The translations under genes were made by a program, and so were the position numbers. Under the pieces are notes generated by a model. The model was not told the origin of the DNA. It searched no databases and saw only the letters and a program-made list of their open reading frames with translations. Shown one piece after another: positions 13,227 to 23,792 of a stretch of DNA of 64,000 bases (the first letter of the stretch is position 1; each line of letters begins with the position of its first letter). Source of the stretch: Nectonema munidae (Eukaryota > Nematomorpha > Nectonematoida > Nectonematidae); contig JAUIRK010000905.1 in assembly GCA_030549495.1 (NCBI GenBank), positions 563,001 to 627,000 on the forward strand. The letters run 5' to 3'.

Positions 13227-13338
13227 TTAACCCATTTAGAAGCAATGTTTCAAAGGGAAAACTGACGATTTCAGTAATTCATATTTAATTCGATTTCGTC
13301 TACGTTTCCTTTGGAAACATTGGTACTAACTGGGTTAA
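13227..13338. mobile_element. TTAA-type miniature transposon (piggyBac-like)
   Basis: This 112-bp element is bounded by TTAA on both sides. The left end reads TTAACCCATTTAGAAGCAAT and the right end is its inverse with few changes (ATTGGTACTAACTGGGTTAA). The inverted repeats run on through GTTTC...GAAAC, so nearly the whole element can fold. It has no coding content. The TTAA target and CCC start place it with piggyBac-type non-autonomous elements. Confidence 0.8.
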
Positions 13339-13741
13339 AGTTGTTTATAAAACAGTAAATAGCTTTTTCGCATTATTGGCAGCTCATTTTTAAAATTTTC
13401 AGTATTTTTGTAAGTCAGAAACATTACAAATTTGGGTGAAGACTCAACCGATTTAAAATAATTTAATTAAGCATTTTAGCCTAAGGATTTCTCCCTATGA
13501 AGTAAAGATGGCCATAATGAAACACCTTCAAACTTTTTCAAAATAATTCCAAAATCATTAGTGTTTCGTATTGAAGAAAAGCATTGGCATCTTTATATCG
13601 CAAGAATATATATCGCCAAGTCAATTATTTGAAGGTGAGACATCTAAGTTAGAAAAGCTATAGCACTTTTATTAAAAAAATCTTGAAAGAAATGATCGAA
13701 GAATAAAAGCAATCTGTTAATTCTAATGTGCCATTTCTTAC

Positions 13742-13916
13742 ATTAGGGGGGGGGGGGGGGTGGGGGTTTTTTGTTTTTTCCCTCCCCCTACCCCCCCCTT
13801 CCAATTTTTTTTTTTTTTTTGGTTGTAGTTTTCTTTCTCCCCACCCCCTTCCTCCCTCTTTCTTTTTTTGGGGAGAATATTGGGCAAATAACTCCCCCCC
13901 CAACTTTTTTAAATAA
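13742..13916. other. Homopolymer-rich low-complexity stretch, possible sequencing artefact
   Basis: Long runs of G, T and C follow one another with little else between (a G run at 13745-13760 and a T run at 13806-13820). Open frames here on both strands consist of glycine, proline, phenylalanine and lysine and are meaningless. A similar patch interrupts the LINE at 30490-30625. This looks like poorly resolved long-read sequence or assembly filler rather than a biological repeat. Confidence 0.55.
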
Positions 13917-14215
13917 GAGTGAGTGTGTGTTTTTATATAAAAAATATGTGTGGATTATAATATAGAATGAAAATTATTAAAATATAATATAATATAAGAT
14001 AAAAAAAAAAAAAAAAAAGCAGACTTTCGAATCAAAACATCATGCCAAGATGCTCTGAAATTCCTATCGAACATATTTTACAGACGATGCGTGAGAGCTA
14101 TATAATAATAATCCATTACTTCAATATGCACAGTAAGCAATGTTTATCACAGTGTCTCCTCTTTGTAGTATTTTTGAGGAAACACATGTTGATGATCCAC
14201 TGGATTTTCCCATCT

Positions 14216-14436
14216 TCTGTCACAGTGATTCTATTTCTCTTTCTGTCTCCTCTATTTTTCTCTTCCGCTTTCTCTTCTAAAACTCAATCATTCACTCAAG
14301 CTCTCTTCTTTCATTCAAGCCCTCTTCTCTTGTTAAGCTCTCCTATCTCATTCAGCTCTTCTCTCCGGTGACGTAGCTAGCCTGGGGCATGAGGGGCCGT
14401 GCCCCTCTCCCCATGTACCTCATGATGCCCCCATGC
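14216..14436 (+). repeat. Left copy of a ~220-bp inverted repeat pair
   Basis: This arm runs from CTGTCACAGTGATTC to CATGATGCCCCCATG and contains GGTGACGTAGCTAG followed by a GGGGCATGAGGGGC block. The matching inverted arm is at 15257-15472. The outer part is pyrimidine-rich, so the opposite arm is purine-rich. The two arms could pair into a long hairpin around a ~820-bp loop. Confidence 0.8.
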
Positions 14437-15026
14437 AACTTATGCGATATCAGTTTTTGAAAATTTCTCCAATGAAAGGATCAAAAAAGTATAAATAATG
14501 TTTCGCAAGTTTTTTGTTTTTAAATTGTGCCCCTTCTATTAACTTTTTTTTGGATACAACTGCTTCTGTCTAATTTGCATTTAGAGTTAAATTAAAATAG
14601 TTTTCAATCGTTACAATTTTATATCAATGAGTATTGTTAGACTAGCGCTAAGAATTTTTTTTCAACAAAAGTCATTTATCACTACGTTTGCTACATTTGG
14701 AAACTTTAATTTTTTCAATAGTTATTTGGGAATGAATATTTTGACTCTATTCAGTTTAAAAGCAAAAATACTATATTTGCTTAGCAGAGATATTTTTTAT
14801 AATGTTCGATTGTTAAATTTTATAAGTAACACTGTACATAATCAAATCCTTTTTTTAAGAAAATTTGTTGATTATTATAATAAAAATATAATATCGAAAC
14901 AAAATGTTTCAGTCATTAAAAATGTACTTGTATTTATGACAGCTGTCAGAATTTTATTTGTAGACAGAAATATTCAAAAAAACGCAATGATTTTCTTTTC
15001 TCGTATACTTTGATTTACGTTAGTTT

Positions 15027-15603
15027 GGTCCTCGGACATTTCACCTCATTATTTTCATAAGATAGTTCGTCCCATGGACAATTCACCCATTCTTTTTATA
15101 AGACAGTTTGTCCCATGGACAATTCGCGCTATTATTTTCATAAGACATTTTGTTTCATGGACAATTCGCCCAGTTATTTTCATAAGACATTTTGTCTCAT
15201 GGACAATTCTAAAAAATTAAGAGATAAAATGAATAATTTGAAATAATTTAATAGAGTTCATGGGGGCACCATGAGGTACATAGGAGTGTGGGCACGACCC
15301 CTCATGCCCCAGCCTAGCTACGTCACTGGAGAGAAGAGAGCTGAAAGATAGGAGAGCTTAACAAGAGAAGAGGGCTTGAATGAAAGAAGAGAGCTTGAGT
15401 GAATGATTGAGTTTTAGCATAGAAAGAGAAAAACAGAGGAGACAGAAAAGGAAATAGAATCACTGTGACAGATGAGAATAAACAAGAATATAAAATTTTT
15501 TAATAATTTTACACATATAATAAGCAAAGATGGATGAAACTAATAGCCTATGAGACAATTTGTCAGGGGGTAAATTGTCTATTGGGCTAAATGTCTGTCG
15601 ACC
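15027..15603. mobile_element. Fold-back miniature transposon C (8-bp duplication)
   Basis: The 577-bp element starts GGTCCTCGGACATTTC and ends with the inverse of GGTCGACAGACATTT. GTTAGTTT lies exactly on both sides (15019-15026 and 15604-15611). The left part (15040-15208) holds about four tandem units of roughly 43 bp around CATGGACAATTC and CATAAGACATTTTGTC, and related units recur inverted near the right end. It carries the right-hand copy of the ~220-bp inverted repeat inside it. No protein is encoded. Confidence 0.8.
15257..15472 (-). repeat. Right copy of the ~220-bp inverted repeat pair
   Basis: This is the inverse of 14216-14436, with scattered differences. It lies wholly inside fold-back element C while its partner lies outside. 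The pair is therefore best explained as two insertions of one dispersed repeat rather than as the two ends of one element. Confidence 0.8.
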
Positions 15604-15887
15604 GTTAGTTTAAATAATTTTTTAATTATAAATACTTAAACGTTGGCTTTTGCTGCTTATAAAAACATGAAAATATCAAATAAACTCTAATTCTTTATGC
15701 CTCCTATTATTTTGAAATTATTCTGAGAACAGACGGTTCCATTTTAAAATAGTTTATTTTGTTTCTTTTCCCTCTTATGTTAATTATTTAACAAATTTTT
15801 CAATTTTGAGTAAAAGGTAAGATGCAACGGGTGTATTTCCATTGACAAGGCACTAATGTACCGCTTATGTCAAACTATGAACAAATT

Positions 15888-15963
15888 CGTATCGATAAGG
15901 AATCGAATCCAGGGGCTTCCGCTCTGAGTCCATCATCTCAACTAACCTGTCATGCCACCCATA
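15888..15963 (-). repeat. tRNA-derived SINE or tRNA relic
   Basis: On the minus strand the stretch reads like a tRNA: GGTTAGTTGAGATGATGG is an A-box-type segment and GGATTCGATTCC (inverse of 15899-15910) is a near-consensus B box, with about 35 bases between. The distance from start to B box suits a tRNA-derived pol III promoter. A clear anticodon arm and paired acceptor ends were not seen, so a SINE head or tRNA pseudogene is more likely than an active tRNA. Confidence 0.5.
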
Positions 15964-16484
15964 GAGTATGCTGTAGGGGATACGTCAAATTAGTTTTCAA
16001 AAAATTTAAGTTATGTGCTCTAAAATTTTTTTGTTTTTGTTGAAGCTCTATAACTTTTTCTGATAGACTTTTTTTCCTTAAAAGTTATTATAAAAGGCAA
16101 ATCATTGCAAAATGTTAAAAGTTATTTTACTTTTTGTAGCTTGTATCAATTTAGTTTTTAAACTATTTTTGAATGATGCTGAGTAAAATGAAAAAATGCG
16201 ATCTTAATTTTTTGTTTGCACAATTATAACTTCATTTTATACCCTTGCCTCTGAATCAATCACATTTTTTCATATAAACATCGCAGGGTGTCTAGTAGAC
16301 TCTTTGCCTTTAGACTACATTCACTCATATAAAACTATCCAACCTCCAGTTATTTGTTTTCTCTATGAATCAAATATTTCATCAATTCCTGTAATGTGCC
16401 TGGTAGACTACTTCATTTTTCAAATGAAAAGCCTATTCCACCCCCTAACAATTTTGGATTTTTTTAAACTAGTGTATATTCGAT

Positions 16485-16773
16485 GGTTGTAGGTAAAAAT
16501 GCCCCCAGAAAAAATGCCTCCGAAATAAATGCCCCCAATTAAAAGGTAGGAAGTTAGAAGGAAAGTTTACTTTTAAATTTTAAATGTTTTAGATGAAAAG
16601 TTAACTTTTTTTTTACAAAAAATCTTTATTTGACATATCTTTTCTAAAAAAAAATTTTTTTTTAATTTTATTTAATAATTTTTTGAATTTTTTTGTGTTG
16701 GGGCATTTTTTTCTAATTTTAAATTGGGGCATTTTTTCCTACTTTTTAATTGGGGGCATTTTTTCTGCGCACC
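16485..16773. mobile_element. Fold-back miniature transposon D (8- to 9-bp duplication)
   Basis: This 289-bp element is flanked on both sides by ATATTCGAT (16476-16484 and 16774-16782). Its left end starts GGTTGTAGGTAAAAATGCCC and its right end is the inverse of GGTGCGCAGAAAAAATGCCC. Both ends contain several copies of an AAAAATGCCCCC-type unit in opposite orientation, so the element is a fold-back. It encodes nothing. Confidence 0.8.
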
Positions 16774-17575
16774 ATATTCGATATGCAAATTTAATTAAAA
16801 TATTTTCGCTGGAAGTATAGTATTTAAATTCACCCATTTTGTAAAAAAAAATATAAAGTAGTCTTATAAATTTAGGACTTTAGGTATGCGCTGAATACAC
16901 TCTATTTTAAAGGATTGCTTGAATATTTGGTCTCCTGTGGTATTTCCAGACCACTAATTTTGAAAATTGCAACAAAAAAATTTCGCCCCCTCAATAATTT
17001 TGAGGATGTGCGCCCCTGATTTGAAGCAATAAATCACGATGGTAGTTTGTGATGAAAACAATTTTACAGTTCGAAGATTAAATCAATACAAATAACTAAT
17101 TAACTAAAATTAATTGACAAATTACCGGAAAACAGTTATTTACTGAAGAATTAATGTATGTTATCCTAAATATCATTAGTTTGAAATTCATTAAAAGAGA
17201 TTTTGCGTTTTAAAAGCGTCAATAAGTTTGGTTAGATTCTGGGTTTTGATCCAGCATCAAGCTCCTTTCGTCATAGTTCGATGCAAGTATGTCTTGTCGA
17301 TGAAAGCACTCCACAGTAGCTTTAGCTTAAAAGAGGAGATGTTTAAAAGCTAAGTCGAGATGATAATTAAAAAATTTTTTATGTTATAACTAACTTATCC
17401 TAATTACTGTTAACTAATAAACAACCAACAAAAACGACTTAACTGAACATGTAAAATATTAATGGCTAAGTTGAAAATACTCTTCGTGTATCAATCAAAC
17501 CGTCTATCTACACATCGATCTTTCGCTACTTTTTCAAAAGTGCTCACAATTAAGGTAATTCTAATTTCTTTCTAG

Positions 17576-17806
17576 AAAAAAGTTTCCAACTCGAGAAGTA
17601 GCAATGGAGATCTCATAATCGAAGCTGTTAACAAAGCCATCACACACATCAAGTCTTCAAACAAAGACAAAGCTATCAACAAAAAAAGGGACTCCCTAGT
17701 CGATTACACTTGGCTTCAGGATTCAGCACTAAAAAATATCGAAGAGGATGAGGATTACGAACTCAACGACTTGGAGTACTCACAACTCATGTCAGAAACA
17801 TCAGAA
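17576..17806 (+). CDS. Internal exon of an unrecognised gene
   Basis: A 77-codon frame is open from a good splice acceptor (pyrimidine-rich ctaatttctttctag ending at 17575) to a plausible donor (GAA then GTAATT at 17807). The peptide is hydrophilic and acidic towards its end, with a run containing IEEDEDYELNDLEYSQLM. It starts and ends in phase 0, which fits the exon at 21201-21470. If the donor is not used, the frame stops two codons later, so this could instead be a terminal exon. Base composition is clearly less AT-biased than the flanks, which supports coding. I do not recognise the protein; upstream exons were not found in the window. Confidence 0.6.
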
Positions 17807-18425
17807 GTAATTTAACTTTTTTTCATTTCAACATCTTCCATCATTTCCTATACTTTTTACTTGCAACTTTCAACGCTCAAAAAATGCCTTTGTGAGGAAT
17901 TATTTGTATATCTCGATCAACGCAATAGACAAAACACAGCTAAAATCAGATTTTACTTAGAATTGTGCATGCAAGGCATATTGTAATTATAAATTGTAAG
18001 TTCTCTTGTTAGATCATGACCACTAACCGAAGACTCTGTGAAAGAGACCTGTTTCGGCTATTGATTCAAACAATTTCCAATTAAAACGTGTTATTCTACG
18101 TTTCCAGAAATAACTTCTAATTCGTGGGTCTGATATACAGAAAGAATTTGTGATGAAAAAAAGGAAGAAATAAAAGAGAAACTAAATATATATTTATAAA
18201 TGCTAAGGTTATGCTTCAAATTTCAAAAGTGTTGTCATTTTGGCTAAGAAGCACACGCCTTCTTTGGATGGAGAAGAAATTATTTAAGACATGTATCGAA
18301 AAATTTGGAAAATATCTTGGGAATGAAAGTGTGGAAAAAAAAGTAAAGGAAATTTCTCTTTTCAAACAAATAATTTCACAGGGAATAGAAGAACTTTCTT
18401 GTTATAAGCCATTTTCACTTTCTCT

Positions 18426-18542
18426 TTAACGCCAGAGTCGACTTTACAAAAATAAAATCGTCTGCATTTATCAAAGCTCTTTAATACAAATCTTCTGCTT
18501 TACATAATATATCGTCTGATTATTCCGGTCGTAACGGGTTAA
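18426..18542 (+). mobile_element. TTAA-type miniature transposon, truncated left end, in an intron
   Basis: TTAA bounds both sides. The interior matches the complete copy at 20915-21042 along its length (GTCGACTTTACAAA, AATCGTCTGC, ACAAATCTTCTGCTTTA, TATCGTCTGATTATT). The left inverted end is shortened, while the right end GGTCGTAACGGGTTAA is preserved. It lies between the two exons of the unrecognised gene. Confidence 0.7.
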
Positions 18543-20295
18543 GTGCGTCTAAAAAAATTTTATGATATTTTTTTAAAAACACTATCTGAATAATAAAGTA
18601 TTGCGTAAAGAAAAAGAACAAAAATAAAATAAGTACTTTTTATTTTATAATTTAAAAGAGTAAAAAAAAATGTTTTGATAAGAATTTAGAATTGACTTTG
18701 ATCTTAGTAAAACTTAAATAAAATGTTTATTTTGAAAGCTAAATTTTTGACACTTAAAGGGAAAAGGTATACTATTGAGCAATTGAAAGATCGTGTTTGC
18801 TTCTTCTATTTTTCTTTAGCATTAGCGATTCTTTTGATATATGTGATGTAGCGAAGTTAAAATTTTTATTGGAGGAATGCTTTTTAATCTCTCCAGAAGT
18901 TTTCAGTGTGCTTGAATCACTTCATGAAAAAATGAAATGAACCGAAATATTTGAAGAAGAAGTCATGTACAGAAAATCAAAACTTAGAAGCTCAACATTG
19001 TTTGAACAGAGGGAGCACCATAAATGGTAGGTAGATTTGCTGGGACTGTAACTTTACTGGAAAAAAACGTATATGTCGATATAATAAAACATCATGGAAT
19101 CAAAATTCGTGTGCAAAAAAACATTAAATTTGAAGAATATTATCATGCCAGTTGAACAGGGTGTGAGTACAATTAAAGCTAAAGTTTTACACGGAAGAGA
19201 GTTCATTGAGTATTATGATTCATTGAATATGATATATGATCGGTCATGTTTTTCTTTTTTTTTAAGTACGATTGCTTTCTAGAAAATTTTGTAAACTAAG
19301 TAACAGTATTCCTAATTTTTATATTCAAAAATGAGTTGCATTCGTAGCAAGCTCTTTTATCTGATGAAAAATGCTTGTTTGATTTATTCTTTTTAGTTAA
19401 TGTTTTACTAACCAACTTAACCTATATATATATATATCTTTATAATTCTTTTTCCTCTAAAAGAGGCAGTCTTTTGCAACCTGGTCAGGATTCATTCATC
19501 ACTTATCCTTTTTACAAATTTAAAACCGCATTTAAAATGAAATATCTATTTCGATATTATTAACTTAAATCTAATAATCATATCATAGCGCATTAAAGCC
19601 CGCATAACGCAAAATGTAATTGGTTCTTTTCAATAAATTTTAAAAAAACTTAACACGAGTTCAATTTCTGACAAAGATGTGTTTTCCAAATATTGTGACA
19701 TTAATTTATGACAGAATTTGTATAGCTCAAAGCTACTCGGTAAGAACAAAACATATATACTTAATTTATTTCTAAAACGTTAGATCAAATTGAACTTGAA
19801 AAGTTTAAAAAGTCTAAATATTCCTGTAAATAAACTTTTATGTAGATATGAACTGTTAATTCAGATTCAGAAGTGGGAACTAGTTAAAGTGTATACTTTT
19901 AGTTTGTACAAGATTTAACAAAGTTTTTAAATGAAAAAGTCTCAACAAAAAATTCTTTACACTTTTTCTTAATTTTTTTTATTGATCTTGTATTTTATAG
20001 CCTATATAAGGGCATATAAACGATGAACAAATATAGTATACATTTTTTCTAAAATAAATCTATATAAAAACAACTAAAATAAGACTAATTTTTAAACATA
20101 TGAAGAACGTGTATTCCTGTTTGATGTATCAATAATGATGAAAAAAGGTTTCTCAAAAAGAAATTCTTGCCGTTAAGCTTACTAAAGGCATTTGTGTCTA
20201 CATTTAATTTAGTTAGTAATTTATTTAAGTAGTTTGTATACTTTATTTAGTTCCGTGGTTAACTTTCTAGTTACTAACCCATATTAATTTACATA

Positions 20296-20663
20296 CACTT
20301 TTTTTATATAAGCAACTCCATTATCTGGATCATGCCTAGGTTGCTAAGGGTGACGCGCCTTCTCAGAGCTCAAGTTGCTCAGAATTATTTTTCTATTTAC
20401 TTAAAAGATTTTTATTAAATTATATAAATCATATATTTATAATAAATTATAATATAAGATTATATTAAAAGAATTAAATTAACTCAAAATGAGTCCTATT
20501 TCTATTGAAAGGGAGAAATGAAGTCAAATTTTACAATTCTAAAAATTTAGCAAAAAATCCATATGATATGAGGCCTGACGTTTGCTAAGAAAGTTGCTTA
20601 ATTTTTGACCTGATTTGAGACCGGAACCCTTAACAACTTAGTTGCTTATAAAAAAAAAAGGTG
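20296..20663. mobile_element. TA-flanked miniature transposon (mariner-type)
   Basis: The element starts CACTTTTTTTATATAAGC and ends with the inverse of CACCTTTTTTTTTTATAAGC. TA lies on each side (20294-20295 and 20664-20665). Inverted ends of about 22 bp and a TA target fit a non-autonomous Tc1/mariner-type element. There is no coding content. The poly-T in the ends makes exact boundaries slightly uncertain. Confidence 0.55.
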
Positions 20664-20914
20664 TATTTGACATTTTGATTTTAGTTGGTGGTTAATTAGA
20701 TAGGTATTCAAATTACTTAGTTAATCATTTGTTTATTTCATCTTGTGAAAAATCTAAATAAAAAATATGGAAAAAATTTACTCACTAGATTAAGTTCGAT
20801 TCTTCACACAATTTTCCAATATTTTCAGATGATCATAAAATAAGTCCTATGATAAAACGTAAACATAAATGAAAGCCCTCAAATTAAGAAAAGCGTAGAA
20901 ATTTATTTACTCTG

Positions 20915-21042
20915 TTAACCGGTTATCGACCAGAGTTGACTTTACAAAAATTTGAATCGTCTGCGTTTATTAATGCTTTTTAATACAAATCTTCTGCTTT
21001 ATACTAGATATCGTCTGATTATTCTGGTCGTTAACGGGTTAA
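20915..21042. mobile_element. TTAA-type miniature transposon, complete copy, in an intron
   Basis: This 128-bp element has TTAA at both ends. Its inverted ends are TTAACCGGTTATCGACCAGA on the left and the inverse of TTAACCCGTTAACGACCAGA on the right. It is a close relative of 18426-18542. Target site and ends are those of a piggyBac-type non-autonomous element. It ends about 160 bp before the terminal exon. Confidence 0.85.
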
Positions 21043-21200
21043 TCGAGCTTAGGTCATCATACACAAACAAGGTGCACTTGACAGTGCAAAACTACCCTTT
21101 CAACATAGACATGGGCTTTTTCAGCTGAAAGAAAAAAATGTCAAAATCTTGGTAACACGAAGACTATATGTGAATAATTTAGTGAACTTATTTATTTAAG

Positions 21201-21470
21201 CTAAATCAAGAAGAATTGAGTAGTGTTATCAGCCTCTTTAACTTAAAAGTGAAGACACAAGCATCGCCGGAGCAAGTTGTCAATATTGCTAGAAAGTCTA
21301 TATCCGAAGTGTCTGGTAAAAAAAGAGAATCCATTCAAGATAACAACTCCATTAAAAAGTTGTACGAAAATACAAAAGAAAATTACAAAAAAAAGTTTTC
21401 CGTGTTCCCCAATTCAACAGTTGAAATAGAAAAATCTCCCAAAATTTCCAAAAGAAATAGCGTAGTTTAA
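21201..21470 (+). CDS. Terminal exon of an unrecognised gene
   Basis: The frame is open from an acceptor-like tttatttaag (ending 21200) to a TAA at 21468-21470, giving 89 residues. It begins LNQEELSSVISLFNLK, which looks like the end of a folded helical segment, followed by a basic, serine- and lysine-rich tail. Phase 0 at the start agrees with the exon ending at 17806, so the joined peptide would read across MSETSE to LNQEEL. A polyadenylation signal follows 60 bp after the stop. The family is unknown to me. The intervening ~3.4-kb intron holds three miniature transposons. Confidence 0.6.
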   Translation, partial: LNQEELSSVISLFNLKVKTQASPEQVVNIARKSISEVSGKKRESIQDNNSIKKLYENTKENYKKKFSVFPNSTVEIEKSPKISKRNSVV

Positions 21471-21529
21471 AGAAATTATTTTTCACATTATATTTTAAAA
21501 ATATTAATTGTTTTTCCATCAATTGTAAA

Positions 21530-21535
21530 AATAAA
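21530..21535 (+). promoter_or_regulatory. Polyadenylation signal AATAAA
   Basis: The hexamer lies 60 bp downstream of the stop codon of the terminal exon at 21201-21470, the usual place for a short 3' untranslated region. AT-rich DNA makes chance hits common, so its weight comes from its position. Confidence 0.5.
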
Positions 21536-21539
21536 ATAT

Positions 21540-23350
21540 TACTAATCTTTTACCATGGACGTCAGTGCAACGCGTCAACCTACCTACAACTACACAACGG
21601 AGTAATTTTCACATATGTAGACTAAAAATTGTTAAAATTTCTTCATCTTTCTACAACTATCGCTCCGTTTTCATGTGTTTGAATAAATTTCACATTTAAC
21701 CAGGAAAACATACACTAACCAGAGTAGGATCCAGGATTATCAATTTAGAAGGGCGTGTTCTTCGGTTTGTTCCATTTTTACGGGCTTACCAATTTTAGAG
21801 GAGATGTGCGCCCTTCAAGAGACCCTGTGGAAGCATTCTTGTTAATGTCTTTTAGAATGTTCTAACTTGTGTCCGACTTATTTTGCTGGTGAAACTTCGT
21901 ATAAGTCAAGCTCTGAAAATCAGTCCTTCCATTGTTACCCGGCAGGATTTTTGAGAACAGATTTCCTTATGGCAGAAATTTTTGCTTCTAATATTAATCC
22001 GTCAGTCTAGAAGATGCGTTATTTTTTTGAAAAATTGAATGTAACGGAAAAAACAGCTTGACTTGTATATATCTATCATTAATAATAATTCATTACAAAA
22101 ACGAAAATATTTACGATAAAAAAGTTTTCGATTGTAAAGGACACACGTATTTATAACAGCTTAAAGTTAAAGGCAATAAGCACTATTACAAAGATTCCCA
22201 TTTTTTAAATCGTAAATGTGCTATTTAGTATTTTCTCAAATTCCCGCAAATTGATGTAAATGCAGCTTTTAGTAAATTGGAACATTAAAATGTAAGTATA
22301 CTTAGAATGTATTCAAATTCCATTTGAACTGAATTAGCTAAATTGACTTATACTTGTTTTTTTGTAAAATTATGTTAGGTATAACAAATGATTTTTTATA
22401 AAGCTTTCGATTCCTCATCTAAAATATAAAGCTAGGTTTAATTAGAGAACGTGCCAGAAATTATAATTAAACATATGCGAAAAATCATTGGTAAAAAAAT
22501 ATAAGATAATTCAACTCTGAAAATAAATATCTTTATAAATATAAATAATATTTTTAATAGAAGTTAACAATTTTGATTTTATTAGAAAAAAAATAAGGGA
22601 TATATTTCAAATCGGTACAATATGCCTGTACTACATGAGCTTATCTAACGGGGGCAACTAGTAGGAGTAATGGTTTGTTCTGTTGAGTTTGACATATGCA
22701 AAAAATAAAAAAAGTAAAGGGTGAAAAGGAACGGAAAATTAATTAACTTTGGCTTACTTTATTTGTTTTCTCATCACTTGAAAAAGGGTTCTCGTGAATA
22801 CGAAATAAATTGTTATGTAGAATTAATTTCTTGCTCCTTTAATCCTTTGTTTTCCTTATTTTTTACAAAAAAATCTAAAGAAATGATAAAAAATGCCCCA
22901 CTTCCAATTAAATTTTATCGCACTGGTATTTATTTAAATAACTTTTTGGAAGTCTATATTAAAAATTATTGACATATTTAGTGTACGCCCATGTCAACTA
23001 TGTTAAATAATTTTAGCATTGAACAAATTTTTCAAGCATAGGTCTTCAAAAAGTAGAGGGAACATGGAATGGCTGTTGCTATCAGTACGATTTAGCCATG
23101 TTCTTGCGATTGAGAAGTGAGGTACAAAATATTGCTTTATGAGCATAAAAATAAACTCTTATAACATGGCAGTTCATTTCGAGACCCATTGATCTAAAAA
23201 TCGCCTCTACATCATGTCTCTACTCTACGCGCTCACTATAGATGATATTCCCTTCAAATGGATTTCATTTCCGCTCAAGGCCTACCAAAGTATCGAATTA
23301 TTGTTATTCAAGCGACCTAAAATGGAAAAGTTTTTCTCCTTGGTCCATTC
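21540..23350. other. Non-coding stretch
   Basis: No gene was recognised. A plus-strand frame at 22721-22972 and another at 23214-23350 are open but match nothing known to me. The second is less AT-rich than its surroundings and might be an exon. Confidence 0.4.
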
Positions 23351-23784
23351 GGTGCCTGGTCAAAACGTCCGAAACCGAAACGTCCGAAAACCAAAACGCC
23401 CGAAACCAAAAAGTCCGAAAATTAGATTAACAGTATCTGAACCCTAAAAACATTTTTTTCGAGAATCAAAATTGTTGAGGAAAAAAACTGAAAAATTGAG
23501 CACAAAACTTTTTTTATACAATCCAGTGATTGAACTACATATTACCAACTTTGATGAGTAAGAGTGTGTTGAAATTATGCAAAGCTTTAGTTCATTATTA
23601 TCAGATAGATAAGTTCGACATGAAATACTTGAAAACATAAGAAATCGAACAGGCATGAAGAGTTATACTAAAAAATTTCGTTTTGTGAGGTTATGATTTC
23701 TAGACGTTTTTGTTTTCGCACCTTTTGGTTTCGGACATTTTAGTTTTAGGACGTTTTGGATTTCGGACGTTTTAACTATGAACC
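23351..23784. mobile_element. Fold-back miniature transposon B, shortened inverted copy (8-bp duplication)
   Basis: This 434-bp element is the inverse-orientation relative of 5647-6356, with about 270 bp of the middle missing. It is flanked on both sides by GTCCATTC (23343-23350 and 23785-23792). It starts GGTGCCTGGTCAAAACGTCC and ends with the inverse of GGTTCATAGTTAAAACGTCC. The ends are again runs of CGTCCGAAACCAAAA-type units. Its better-preserved termini define the family ends as GGT...ACC. Confidence 0.85.
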
Positions 23785-23792
23785 GTCCATTC

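Noticed and set aside
13658-13965. Glycine/proline-rich and phenylalanine-rich frames as low-complexity proteins
   Set aside because: They are translations of homopolymer runs on both strands, probably of technical origin.
14627-15013. 128-codon frame in the loop between the inverted arms as a transposase
   Set aside because: No catalytic or DNA-binding motif; the sequence is AT-driven.
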